DNA from: Chryseobacterium artocarpi
GTDB lineage: Bacteria > Bacteroidota > Bacteroidia > Flavobacteriales > Weeksellaceae
NCBI RefSeq assembly: GCF_001684975.1
Contig: NZ_MAYH01000003.1
Span: 1-41,934 of the forward strand
Direction: 5' to 3'
DNA: 41,934 bases
The notes under the pieces were generated by a model. The model did no database searches. It had not been told where the DNA came from and worked only from the letters and a program-made list of their open reading frames with translations. Position numbers and translations under genes: made by a program. Shown here one piece after another: positions 17,903 to 26,345 of this stretch. The number at the start of each line of letters is the position of its first letter. The stretch's first letter is position 1.

Positions 17903-20056
17903 TTAGTTGATATCTACCTGAGCACCTTTAATAGTAACGTTACCATCTACCACCATTCCTGGATTTCCCGCTGCTTTTCCAACATTGGTAAGACTAACTC
18001 CTTCGATATTTACTGTGTCAGCTTTCACTGTTATGGCATTTTTTGTAATTTCAATGCTGCTGCTTCCCACTTTAAGGGTAATTTTATCAGTTCCAATTAA
18101 ATCAATAACTCCGGCATTATTCATTTTAAATATGCTTTGGGCATCTCCTACTTCAACCTTATGCATATTACCAACATCTGCAATATGATCACAACCTACT
18201 TCAAGCTTCTTATTGTTTCCAATTTTATCCGTCTTGTCATTCCCTACCGTCTTATTACTATTATTATTAGCATTATGAACTACATTTCCAGAACCGTCAA
18301 AGAACATATGAGCACCTCCCTGATCTTTAAGATTCATAGATCCGGCGCCATTGTCATACTTTAGCTCGGCACCGCTTCTCCCACTAAAACTCATGATATT
18401 ATTACCGGTTCCACCGCCGCCGCCAACGCCACCATGGAACATGCCTCCCATCACAAACGGACGGTCAGGATGCTGATGAACAAAATTGATGATTACCTGA
18501 TCTCCCACTTCCGGAACAGACATAAATCCTCTGTTCTTACTGACTTTATCACTACTTCCTGCATCAGGAGACATAACACGGATGAATTCTGTAATATCCG
18601 GACCGTTTTGCCAGTCGAATTGTACCTGAACTCTTCCCTGATTTTGAGGATCTGTATTGGATATTACTTTTGCAAACTGTGCTTCTGCTCTCGGAGTTTC
18701 AAATTCAGGACGAGGGATAAATCCAGTATCTGCTGCTATAGCTTCAAATCTTCCGTCATAATATCCTCTGGCATCTACTTCATGAGTAACTTCTATAATC
18801 ATCAGCTTGGTAAAATAAGACGTTTCATTACTTGCAGATTTACGCATTTCAATATCAGCAGTACATCCCGGATAAAGGAAAGGTACCGTGGTAGTTCCAG
18901 AAGTGATAAATACCTCCGATGCTTTACTACCTGCTGTTCCTTTTTGAGAAGCATCAATATCCATGAAAGATGATGCTTTTATTGGAGCTACTCTAAGAGA
19001 AGGAGTTGTAAAGGTTTTCTCAGATATTTCGTAAGCTCGTCTTGCAATATCCGAAGTATGGTTAATTTTTGAACTACCGGCAATAAGTTTTTCATTTTTA
19101 CTACTATTATAGCCGTAAAAACTAGGACTTACATGCTGAGCTTTCATTTTGATAGCAATATCACTCACGCTACTTCCATAGGTAAGTTTTACAGGCTTTT
19201 CCTGAGGTGGAAGCTTCCCGAAATGCAAAACTTCACCATCATAATAAAACTGTTCTCCGTAGGCTTCAGCAACTCTTGCCAGATAATTGTAATGCGTTTC
19301 TTCGTATTGTGAACTGTAAGATACGTTTCCGTGCTGTGCATCAACTCTGAAATCGAATTTGTTTTGTCCTAATCCTTCTCTGATGACATGGTCTGCAATA
19401 CTGTTTAAACTTACAGGCTGGCTTCCACCAAAACTTTGAATATGCGGAGCAGCATCCAAAAGTACCGTTGGGCTGTACCCTTTAAGCACAATATTTCCCA
19501 GGCTGCCTTTCTCCTGGCTAAATCCTACTTCTGTAACTACTCCAACGAAATTACGCTCTGCTCCTTGTACAATATCTTTATATTTAAAAACAACAGTAAT
19601 ACGTTTCCCAAGAAAGTTCTGAGCTTCTTCCAGATTATGATTTTCAGCATTTCCTAGAGTGTCATGAGCTAAGGTAAGACTGAATTCATGATGTTTTGCA
19701 GCGCTTTGAGTCAGCTTAAAATGTTTAAAATGCTTAATAATCTGCCCTTCAATTACCACATCCAGTTTTACAACACGGTTAATCCCCGCAATAAAACTTT
19801 CCGGAATGGCTTCGGCATTATGTATTTTTGAGGTTGGCTGTTTTGCCCACACTTTATCTCCAACTATGGATGGATTGTTAGGAACCTGAGTTTGGTTCAT
19901 AAACATATTGGCTCCCTGTACCGAACTTACAGCCTGTTGTCCAGCTTTTGTCGCTTTATTTAATTTTCCCTCAGCATTTTTAACAGTATTTTCTTTAACT
20001 GCCTTCATATCACTCTTCTGATTGTCTATTTTAATGGTTTTATCATCCTGAAACAT
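17903..20056 (-). CDS. vgrG: T6SS spike protein VgrG (TssI), copy 1
   Basis: The product is 717 residues from the ATG at 20056; an in-frame TTG at 20089 adds 11 residues. After an N-terminal extension of about 90 residues not found in VgrG2, it has the gp27-like part (INRVVKLDVVIEGQIIKHFKHFKL, QFYYDGEVLHFGKLPPQ). The gp5-like OB-fold follows (NTDPQNQGRVQVQFDW, PEVGDQVIINFVHQHPDRPFVMGGMFHGG), then a beta-helical needle. The C-terminal tail (NVGKAAGNPGMVVDGNVTIKGAQVDIN) differs from the VgrG2/3 family. It heads the LysM-membrane-PAAR operon, behind hcp copy 2 and its terminator. It probably works with the PAAR-like protein. Confidence 0.93.
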   Translation of the reverse strand: MFQDDKTIKIDNQKSDMKAVKENTVKNAEGKLNKATKAGQQAVSSVQGANMFMNQTQVPNNPSIVGDKVWAKQPTSKIHNAEAIPESFIAGINRVVKLDVVIEGQIIKHFKHFKLTQSAAKHHEFSLTLAHDTLGNAENHNLEEAQNFLGKRITVVFKYKDIVQGAERNFVGVVTEVGFSQEKGSLGNIVLKGYSPTVLLDAAPHIQSFGGSQPVSLNSIADHVIREGLGQNKFDFRVDAQHGNVSYSSQYEETHYNYLARVAEAYGEQFYYDGEVLHFGKLPPQEKPVKLTYGSSVSDIAIKMKAQHVSPSFYGYNSSKNEKLIAGSSKINHTSDIARRAYEISEKTFTTPSLRVAPIKASSFMDIDASQKGTAGSKASEVFITSGTTTVPFLYPGCTADIEMRKSASNETSYFTKLMIIEVTHEVDARGYYDGRFEAIAADTGFIPRPEFETPRAEAQFAKVISNTDPQNQGRVQVQFDWQNGPDITEFIRVMSPDAGSSDKVSKNRGFMSVPEVGDQVIINFVHQHPDRPFVMGGMFHGGVGGGGGTGNNIMSFSGRSGAELKYDNGAGSMNLKDQGGAHMFFDGSGNVVHNANNNSNKTVGNDKTDKIGNNKKLEVGCDHIADVGNMHKVEVGDAQSIFKMNNAGVIDLIGTDKITLKVGSSSIEITKNAITVKADTVNIEGVSLTNVGKAAGNPGMVVDGNVTIKGAQVDIN

Positions 20057-20189
20057 AGCACTATGTTTTAAATTAAATATTAAATACAATGCTGATTGTG
20101 CAGCATATACAGAATCAAAAAATAGGTTGAGATATCAACTTTTTCATGGGGAAAACACCCTGAAATTCAGCACTTCTTATAATGGAAAA

Positions 20190-20225
20190 ACAGAACAGCA
20201 TACTCTTACGAGTGCACTGTTCTGT
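20190..20225 (-). terminator. Terminator of hcp copy 2
   Basis: A 16-bp stem (acagaacagtgcactc / gagtatgctgttctgt on the minus strand, with two G.U pairs and one mismatch) and a 4-nt loop is followed by TTTTTCC. It lies 35 nt past the hcp stop and limits read-through into vgrG1, which would set a high Hcp to VgrG ratio. Confidence 0.8.
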
Positions 20226-20259
20226 ACCAATTTTATTTTTACTAAGATGATGAATAGGC

Positions 20260-20667
20260 TTAATTACCTGGCCACAGTCCAGCGTACTGAGAAATACCAT
20301 AATCAATGGTTTCAGCACTTACTACGAAGCTGATTAGCATACTGTTTGTATCTACTGCATCGAAATCTACTTCGTGTTGGATTACATATCCGTTGTTCCA
20401 CTTTAAAGTGATCAATGTTCCTTCTTCGTGAGATTTATTGAATACGATTTCACCTACTGTCGGCTTATATTTACCGTTTAGTAAGCTTTCAAGGATATCT
20501 GATTTTTCTGTAGCTTCTACTGTGATTTTAATTAACGCATTGGAAGGATCTGATGCTACACGTCCAGAAACGTCTGTAGATCTTGATACACTATAGTTAA
20601 GTTTTAATAGTTTTTGCCCTTCTCCGTTATTGAATTTTAAAATTCCTCTCGAATTTCTCTCCGCCAT
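20260..20667 (-). CDS. hcp: T6SS tube protein Hcp (TssD), copy 2
   Basis: The 135-residue protein is nearly identical to hcp copy 1 over the first 121 residues. It ends differently (DYGISQYAGLWPGN), so the C-terminal rim residues are the part that varies. The shared leader, promoter position, upstream repeats and similar terminator show a recent duplication of a whole transcription unit about 6.5 kb apart. Because vgrG1 follows on the same strand, this is likely the major Hcp of the locus, with copy 1 either a dosage copy or specialised for cargo. Confidence 0.92.
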   Translation of the reverse strand: MAERNSRGILKFNNGEGQKLLKLNYSVSRSTDVSGRVASDPSNALIKITVEATEKSDILESLLNGKYKPTVGEIVFNKSHEEGTLITLKWNNGYVIQHEVDFDAVDTNSMLISFVVSAETIDYGISQYAGLWPGN

Positions 20668-20719
20668 GATTTGTAAATTTTAATCGTTAATAATATTTTG
20701 TGATTCGGTGATTGTGTAG

Positions 20720-20727
20720 CAAATATA
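20720..20727 (-). promoter_or_regulatory. -7 box of hcp copy 2 promoter
   Basis: The minus strand reads TATATTTG, matching TAnnTTTG, starting 53 nt upstream of the ATG exactly as for copy 1. The sequences around the two boxes have diverged while the boxes and their spacing are kept, which supports function. Confidence 0.6.
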
Positions 20728-20777
20728 TAGGCTCTTTTTTTCTAAAAAAAACATTTAACTATAAATATGAAAAATTG

Positions 20778-20813
20778 TAGTAGTTCTACGACTTTTTGTA
20801 GTAATTCTACGAC
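20778..20813 (-). promoter_or_regulatory. Paired direct repeats upstream of hcp copy 2 (putative activator site)
   Basis: Two 16-nt units, gtagtagttctacgac (20778-20793) and gtagtaattctacgac (20798-20813), are spaced 20 nt apart and differ at one base. Each is an imperfect palindrome. The pair starts 111 nt upstream of the ATG, against 110 nt at copy 1. I found no further copies elsewhere in the window. Confidence 0.6.
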
Positions 20814-20965
20814 ATTAGATATAATAACTCTACTTAAACAGCCTAAAATAAATACTTTTGAAGATTTGTAAAACACTGAAAAGAAGACACTTTTCCCACA
20901 CATTTGAGAAATATTAAGATCTTGTTATGATAATTTAGCATGCTTTAACAAATCGCCAAAAGACA

Positions 20966-20995
20966 CAAAAAAAAGCCGTCAATATGGACGACTTT
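20966..20995 (-). terminator. Terminator of the clpV-transglycosylase unit
   Basis: On the minus strand aaagtcgtc pairs with gacggcttt (one mismatch) around a 6-nt loop and runs into eight T's. It sits about 30 nt past the transglycosylase stop. Confidence 0.8.
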
Positions 20996-21022
20996 AATTA
21001 TTTTTTTAGTAAAAAATTCAAC

Positions 21023-21889
21023 TTATTGCTGAACTCCACTCCCTTCTTTTATCGATCTTGAAAGAATTTTAGTTTTTCTTAAAAGGAAATCAGGCATTAA
21101 ATCGGTAGGAAGATAGAATGTACTTTCTCCTTTTTGCTGTAATTCCTGTACAATTCCAGGATTCCAGGCAAGAATTTTATCTACTTCTACATTCAGTTCA
21201 TCGGCAATCACTTTAAGGCTGAATCCTGCATTAATTTCAGTTTCTGAAAGAGAAGCATTCATTACTTTTCTATTTCCATCTTCAAAGAAAACTTTATTAA
21301 GTCTTGAAGAGTTATAATTACTCAATACACTTTCAAGTTCTCCTGTTGCATAGCACGCGTTCAGGTATTTTTTTACGTGATTAATTGTTTCTCCCGGAAG
21401 ATACTTAGAAAATTCGTGATAGTGTGAAGAACCCGCTGCCTGCATTGCTTTTGCGATATTTCCTTCTCCACAGTTGTAAGCCGCTACTACAGTTACCCAG
21501 TTATTATACTTTTTATAAAGATTTGCCAGTGAAATAACTGCTGTTTTTGTACTTTTATAAATATCAGTACGGTTTTGTTCTGTAAGTCCATACTGATTGG
21601 CATGAGCAGTCATCAGCTGCCAGATTCCTACTGCTCCGGCACTTGAAGTAATATTTCTGTTAAAGTGAGATTCAATCAGAGCCAGGTTTCTTAAATGTTT
21701 CGGAAGTCCTTTCTGTAAGAGTAACTGCTCAATAAATTCAACAAGATCTTTATTTGAATTAATGATCCCCTGATATTTTTTCACACTACTTTCTGAAGTA
21801 TCGGAAGCAGCAAGAAACTGTCCGTTTACAAAAACAACAGTTCCTAACAACATGACACCTGTAAAGATATTCCTGATTATCGTTTTCAT
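21023..21889 (-). CDS. Lytic transglycosylase (SLT/GH23 domain), T6SS-associated
   Basis: The product is 288 residues from the ATG at 21889; the TTG ten codons upstream is rejected because the ATG gives a clean signal peptide (MKTIIRNIFTGVMLLGTVVFVNGQ). The SLT domain follows with the catalytic glutamate in ALIESHFNRN. Its other marks are SAGAVGIWQLM and the conserved AAYNCGEGN. The C-terminal 80 residues include a LysM-like stretch (FSLKVIADELNVEVDKILAWNPG). Such periplasmic MltD-like enzymes cut peptidoglycan; next to clpV it probably opens the wall for the T6SS trans-envelope channel. It lies 59 nt behind clpV. Confidence 0.9.
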   Translation of the reverse strand: MKTIIRNIFTGVMLLGTVVFVNGQFLAASDTSESSVKKYQGIINSNKDLVEFIEQLLLQKGLPKHLRNLALIESHFNRNITSSAGAVGIWQLMTAHANQYGLTEQNRTDIYKSTKTAVISLANLYKKYNNWVTVVAAYNCGEGNIAKAMQAAGSSHYHEFSKYLPGETINHVKKYLNACYATGELESVLSNYNSSRLNKVFFEDGNRKVMNASLSETEINAGFSLKVIADELNVEVDKILAWNPGIVQELQQKGESTFYLPTDLMPDFLLRKTKILSRSIKEGSGVQQ

Positions 21890-21906
21890 CTTAAATGTAT
21901 TTATAA

Positions 21907-21934
21907 AGCAGAAAGACAAATCTGCCTTTCTGCT
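21907..21934 (-). terminator. Hairpin between clpV and the transglycosylase gene
   Basis: A 9-bp stem (agcagaaag / ctttctgct) with a 10-nt loop follows the clpV stop. On the minus strand it is followed only by TTTATAAATA, so it is probably a partial terminator or attenuator, lowering expression of the transglycosylase relative to ClpV. Confidence 0.45.
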
Positions 21935-21948
21935 ATTTTATTTCTCAA

Positions 21949-24444
21949 TTAATCTACTTTCCAGCTTAATTTTTCTTCTTCTTTATTCCAATCAACATGA
22001 ATGGTCTGCCCGGATTTTACTTCTTCTCTTACAATCATTTTGGAAATGGGTCTCGCAAGCTGTGCACGTATCACACCGGAGATCTGTCTGGCTCCATATT
22101 TACTACTGAATCCTCCCAATGCAAGATTTCTTACTGCATCATCCGTGATTTTTAAGGCAATCCCTAATCTTGTTAATGAAGTATGAAGTGATTTTAACTG
22201 GATGTTAAAGATTCTTTCTGCAATAGATTCCGTAATTGGAGCAAAAGGAATGATTTCTGTAATTCTTGCCAGGAATTCCGGTCTGAATCTTCCTGAATTT
22301 GACATAATCTGCATCAATGAAGATGATTCCGGTATTTTTCCTTCTTCAAACTGCTTTACGATTTCCTCACTTCCGATATTGGATGTAAACAGAATCAAAG
22401 CATTACTGAAGTCTCCTTCTTTTCCAAGTTTATCATGTACTTTACCTTCGTCCATAATCTGAAGGAATACATCAAAAACGGAATGGTGAGCTTTTTCAAT
22501 TTCGTCAAATAAAACAACGGTATAAGGCTGTTGTCTGATCTTATTCACCAACATACCTCCTTCTTCATATCCTACATATCCCGGAGGCGCACCATATAAT
22601 AATGCAGCTGAATGTTCTTCTTTAAATTCTGACATATCGAAACGAACCATTGCTTTCTCATCATTGAAGAGTAATTCTGCCATTGATTTCGCAAGCTCTG
22701 TTTTTCCGGTTCCGGTAGGTCCTAAAAGGAAGAATGATCCAATTGGCTGTCCTGGCTTGTTCAATCCGCTTCGGTTTTCAACAATAGCATCGGAAAGGAT
22801 CTTCAATGCATGATCCTGTCCTACTACTCTGTTCAATAGAAGAGATTCCATATTCAGGAGTTTTTCTTTTTCCTGAGCCTGAATTTTCCCGATCGGAATA
22901 TTTGTTTTGGCAGCCATTACTGCAGCCAGCTCCAGACGGTCTACTTTTTCTCTTTTTTTAGCAGCATGCTGTAAAAGTTCAGCATAAGTATCTTCAATGA
23001 TCTGTTGAATCTGTTCTACCGGCATTGAATTATCAATTGCAGGCTGCTCACTTAGTGAACCCCATAAAATAGGGCTTATTTTGTCTCTCAATAAATTGTA
23101 CGTCCAGATCAGTTCATCTGCTTTGTCTTTATTATCAAGATATTCTTCTTTTAAGATTTCATCGTAGCTTGTTTTCCAGCTTTCCAGTTCTTTTTCGGAA
23201 AGTTCGTCAAGCATTTTGATTGCTGCCATTGTTCTATCTAACAAATCGATTGCTGCATCTGGTAATTTTTTACCTTTTGCATATCTTTTCGCTAAACGAA
23301 CGCACTCTGGAAGAGCTGTTTTTTCCACTTCAATACCGTGGTGTTTTTTGTAACCTTCTAAAAGAACGTCAATCATTTTTACACAGGTCTTTTCATCCGG
23401 TTCATTTACAGTTAAAACCTCAAAACGACGATTGAAAGCCTGTTCCGGTTCAATGATTTTTCTGTATTCTTCCTGTGTAGTTGCACCAATTACTGTAATT
23501 TCTCCTCTTGCCAACTCCGGTTTTAAAAGGTTGGCAACATTTCCTATACTTCCTTTTGGGTCTAAAAGAGTGTGGATTTCATCAATGAAAAGAATTGCTT
23601 TTTCAATTTTCTTACATTCATTGATTACTTTTTTCAGACGGTCTTCAATTTCTCCTTTGTAAGAGGTTCCTGCCAGTAAAGCTCCGGTATCCAGTTCTAA
23701 AAGTGTACCGTTTTTAAGCATATCAGGAACGTTTCCTTTTGTAATTTCAATGGCAAATCCCTCTACTAAAGCGGTTTTTCCAACTCCGGGTTCTCCGATG
23801 ATAATTACATTCGGTTTGCTTCTACGACAAAGGATTTCAACTAGCATTCTCAGTTCTTTGTCTCTACCAATAATATTTTCAAGGTTTCCGTTTCTTGCCT
23901 GTGCCGTTCTGTCTACACAATAGCTCTTAATAGAAGGAAGTGATGAATCTGAAAATTCTGATCCATTGGAAAATAAAGAGGCAAAGTCTCCGTTTTCTGA
24001 TACGGTGAAAGGAGTGTCTTTTCTGTATAAGTTAAAAATATCGTGTTCTCTTAATGGAAGAGATTTCAATTGTTGAAGTGAAAATACAACCTGAGGTTTT
24101 ACAATAGCTGTAAGGATACAGATGGGAGTGATCTCATCCAATCCTAATTTTAAACGGATATCGTCTGCTTCTTCTATAAGAGTATCTACAGCTTCATCCT
24201 GTCCTACCTCATCGGGAAGATGACTTGTTTTTGGATATTCTTCAATACGAACATCTGCCCATTCGTAAAAATAACCGGGATCTTTATCTATATTTTTTAA
24301 AAATTCATTAAGACCGATATCTTTATGCATTAATGCCTGTAAAATATGTGGTCCGCCATATGTTCCGTTATAGTTTTCCCTTGCTATCGACTGAGCAATA
24401 TGAAATAGCTGTTTTACTGTTTCGTTGGTTACTAGTACTCCCAT
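21949..24444 (-). CDS. clpV: T6SS sheath-recycling ATPase ClpV (TssH)
   Basis: This 831-residue class I Clp/Hsp100 ATPase has a Clp N-terminal repeat domain (residues 1-145) and two AAA+ modules. The first has Walker A GEPGVGKT at 217-224 and Walker B AILFIDEIHTL. The second has GPTGTGKT near 575-580, Walker B TVVLFDEIEKAH and the GAPPGYVGYEEGG pore loop. The middle coiled-coil domain is short. ClpV disassembles the contracted TssB/TssC sheath. ClpB is the main alternative, but the T6SS neighbours and the divergent N-terminal domain support ClpV. Sheath genes are not in the window. Confidence 0.9.
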   Translation of the reverse strand: MGVLVTNETVKQLFHIAQSIARENYNGTYGGPHILQALMHKDIGLNEFLKNIDKDPGYFYEWADVRIEEYPKTSHLPDEVGQDEAVDTLIEEADDIRLKLGLDEITPICILTAIVKPQVVFSLQQLKSLPLREHDIFNLYRKDTPFTVSENGDFASLFSNGSEFSDSSLPSIKSYCVDRTAQARNGNLENIIGRDKELRMLVEILCRRSKPNVIIIGEPGVGKTALVEGFAIEITKGNVPDMLKNGTLLELDTGALLAGTSYKGEIEDRLKKVINECKKIEKAILFIDEIHTLLDPKGSIGNVANLLKPELARGEITVIGATTQEEYRKIIEPEQAFNRRFEVLTVNEPDEKTCVKMIDVLLEGYKKHHGIEVEKTALPECVRLAKRYAKGKKLPDAAIDLLDRTMAAIKMLDELSEKELESWKTSYDEILKEEYLDNKDKADELIWTYNLLRDKISPILWGSLSEQPAIDNSMPVEQIQQIIEDTYAELLQHAAKKREKVDRLELAAVMAAKTNIPIGKIQAQEKEKLLNMESLLLNRVVGQDHALKILSDAIVENRSGLNKPGQPIGSFFLLGPTGTGKTELAKSMAELLFNDEKAMVRFDMSEFKEEHSAALLYGAPPGYVGYEEGGMLVNKIRQQPYTVVLFDEIEKAHHSVFDVFLQIMDEGKVHDKLGKEGDFSNALILFTSNIGSEEIVKQFEEGKIPESSSLMQIMSNSGRFRPEFLARITEIIPFAPITESIAERIFNIQLKSLHTSLTRLGIALKITDDAVRNLALGGFSSKYGARQISGVIRAQLARPISKMIVREEVKSGQTIHVDWNKEEEKLSWKVD

Positions 24445-24710
24445 TTATAATTTTTCTTATATTAATATATTTGCGTTCTGTTTTTACTTTTTATTTCAGA
24501 TCAACTGATTGAAATGTATCTTTCCCTCCTTTGGTGTTCAAGAAGTCGAAAGTTGTTTTTTATTTTGCTAAAATTAAATATTTTATTCTAAACGTGATAA
24601 AGATAGTTAATTCTTCAATTAGAGAAGTAATAACGGACTTTTTTTATTGGTATATGAGTTTCCAGAAGTCAGTAAAATCTCCTAAATATTACTGTAAGAA
24701 ACTTTTTATT

Positions 24711-25382
24711 TTAGATATTCAAAAAATACATTAAAATAAGACTTATCCATTGAAGCCCGATATAGATGTAAAATAACATTGCAGATGGTTCTGCTAATTC
24801 GTGCAACTTTTCAATGAGTGTTGTCTTAATAATGTCATCAAAATTGGTATTTTCATCTCCCAGATTTAATTCATCAAATTTAACTTTATTTAAGGCATAG
24901 CTTAGAATACGTTTCAGTATTTTATTTTCTGAATTGTTTTTAAACTCATTGAGTAATCGGGTTTTTGCTAAAGCATAATCTGCACTATTCTTTACAACTA
25001 TCGGTTGATTATTTTTAAATTTTTCTACAGCTTTATCAATAAAGGGAATTAATATGGTTTTTGAATGGTCCTGTACCAATCTGCTGATAATTCTCGACAT
25101 TCCATATTTGGTGGAAAATATTGCAATACAAAATGGTGCAGCGATCATTAAAAGATAAAAAAGTCCGGCTGACAAGGGTTTTGCCATTACTGTAGCAATC
25201 AGAAATGCTAATGCTCCACTATGTCCTAATGAAGCTCCCAAGCTCTCTGCCAGGATATAAATTCCAAGCGTAAAAGTGATAACCGTTGAAAGAATTCCTA
25301 TTGCATAAATCTTCAAAAGGCTAAAAATAAATACTCCTGAAAGTTTCGAAAAATATTTTAGGTGAGTGGTAAGGGTGTTCAT
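24711..25382 (-). CDS. Membrane protein of unknown function near clpV
   Basis: The 223-residue protein has three or four N-terminal hydrophobic helices (residues 15-100, including a Gly-rich LAESLGASLGHSGALAFL stretch). A charged cytoplasmic region of about 90 residues follows, then a C-terminal helix (MLFYIYIGLQWISLILMYFL). I do not recognise the family and cannot say whether it belongs to the T6SS. It is on the same strand as clpV but 266 nt upstream of it, without a visible shared promoter. Confidence 0.6.
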   Translation of the reverse strand: MNTLTTHLKYFSKLSGVFIFSLLKIYAIGILSTVITFTLGIYILAESLGASLGHSGALAFLIATVMAKPLSAGLFYLLMIAAPFCIAIFSTKYGMSRIISRLVQDHSKTILIPFIDKAVEKFKNNQPIVVKNSADYALAKTRLLNEFKNNSENKILKRILSYALNKVKFDELNLGDENTNFDDIIKTTLIEKLHELAEPSAMLFYIYIGLQWISLILMYFLNI

Positions 25383-25460
25383 TAGTGTTCAGGTTATTGT
25401 TTTAAGCTTTTCAAGATAAGAAAATTATAGAAAAGTTATTTAAATACTTAATTCATTTCT

Positions 25461-26069
25461 TTAATATTCTTCTAAGTCTGAAAAACTTAAGTCCTGAATT
25501 TTTGGCAATATATCCATTTTAATTTTTCTCACTTTTTTATTTAGAATTTTATCTGAACCCAGCTCCTGATCGAATTCTACTTTAGTTTTTGTTAAAAGAT
25601 CAATTTCCGTTTCGGAGGTGGTATTTTTTCCATCCCAGATTACCCTTGAGATTTTTATTAGTTCAAAATTATTCTGTTTATACCTGAATTCATATCTGCT
25701 TTTCCGGCTATTAATATCAGTTAGCATTATTAAATTACCATCTTCAATAATAAAATCCGGAATGGTATTTCCGTTATGTTGTCCATTTTTGTCTTTAGGA
25801 TATTCACTTTCAATTAACTTTGTTGAAGAAACAACCAGCTTGTGTTTATGGTCAGGCTGTGTGAGGAATATCTGTACTGTTAACGGTCTGGTTTCGTCTT
25901 TCAGATCTATTGTTAAGACAACTTTATCATCACGTTTATCTTTATTTAAGTCTCCTTCTTCTGTTTGTACCAGGAATGTATAGCTATCTTTCTGAACCGG
26001 TTTTTGTGAATATAAACCTGTTTCCATTAAAAGAAAAAATATAATAAAGTACGGGGATGTTTTTTTCAT
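25461..26069 (-). CDS. Secreted protein with an EF-hand-like Asp-rich loop
   Basis: The 202-residue product has a signal peptide ending near Ser-Gln at residues 21-22 and no lipobox. The mature N-terminus carries GDLNKDKRDDKVVL, an Asp-rich loop like those in VCBS/FG-GAP or XAC2610-type proteins that may bind calcium, followed by a strand-rich fold. It has no similarity to the neighbouring lipoprotein family. It is the last gene of the immunity-array region and lies right behind a decayed lipoprotein, so it could be part of that array, for example a periplasmic inhibitor. This is unproven. Confidence 0.6.
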   Translation of the reverse strand: MKKTSPYFIIFFLLMETGLYSQKPVQKDSYTFLVQTEEGDLNKDKRDDKVVLTIDLKDETRPLTVQIFLTQPDHKHKLVVSSTKLIESEYPKDKNGQHNGNTIPDFIIEDGNLIMLTDINSRKSRYEFRYKQNNFELIKISRVIWDGKNTTSETEIDLLTKTKVEFDQELGSDKILNKKVRKIKMDILPKIQDLSFSDLEEY

Positions 26070-26071
26070 GG

Positions 26072-26246
26072 TTATTTTATTACAATTTTAATTGGAATAT
26101 TTAAAGTGACTGTATCTGATGGTTTATAATTAGGAGATAGACTTAAGGATATTTTTACCTGTGGGAATCTGGTCTATATTCAACGTTTAGTCTTCGTATC
26201 ACAAAAATAAAATCACCAGACTTAATACAATAAATGAAATTTTCAT
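26072..26246 (-). pseudogene. Decayed immunity-type lipoprotein
   Basis: From the ATG at 26246 the frame gives a signal-peptide start, MKISFIVLSLVILFL, and then hits a stop where the lipobox should be. Further on, a shifted frame reads PSDTVTLNIPIKIVIK before the stop at 26072. This matches the 'DSxxIDIPLxFxIxN' core of the paralogous lipoproteins at 26346-29338. The combination shows a frameshifted and truncated sixth family member. Confidence 0.55.
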
Positions 26247-26279
26247 AATCCTGACCTTGATTCTTAATAAAATTATTTT

Positions 26280-26345
26280 CTAATACCAATTTTTCATCTT
26301 TTCTTTCGTCTCAGGAATCATCAATTACAAAATCCAGTATCAACT
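26280..26345 (-). pseudogene. Toxin-tip remnant (relic of the 29335-30885 effector type)
   Basis: On the minus strand this reads LILDFVID and, after a frame change, PETKEKMKNWY-stop. It matches the effector segment DFVIDIMVTETKERMKEMW. It begins directly at the stop of the upstream lipoprotein and ends before the decayed lipoprotein, keeping the toxin-tip to immunity order. Confidence 0.5.

Larger units (their letters stand above)
20668..21022 (-). other. Intergenic control region of hcp copy 2
   Basis: The leader 20668-20700 is identical to that of hcp copy 1. The -7 box at 20720-20727 and repeats at 20778-20813 follow. The section 20821-20965 is AT-rich with nothing I can assign, and the transglycosylase terminator lies at the far end. 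Confidence 0.6.

Noticed and set aside
18434..18973. 179-codon plus-strand frame inside vgrG1
   Set aside because: It is antisense to a well-supported VgrG coding region and its translation (His/Arg/Ser/Cys-rich) has no recognisable fold.
14258..20813. CRISPR-like repeats from the gtagtaattctacgac units
   Set aside because: Only two units per site, each beside an hcp promoter, with no spacer array and no cas genes.
21949..24444. Housekeeping ClpB chaperone
   Set aside because: The divergent Clp_N domain, short middle domain and T6SS neighbours fit ClpV better, although both share the AAA+ motifs.
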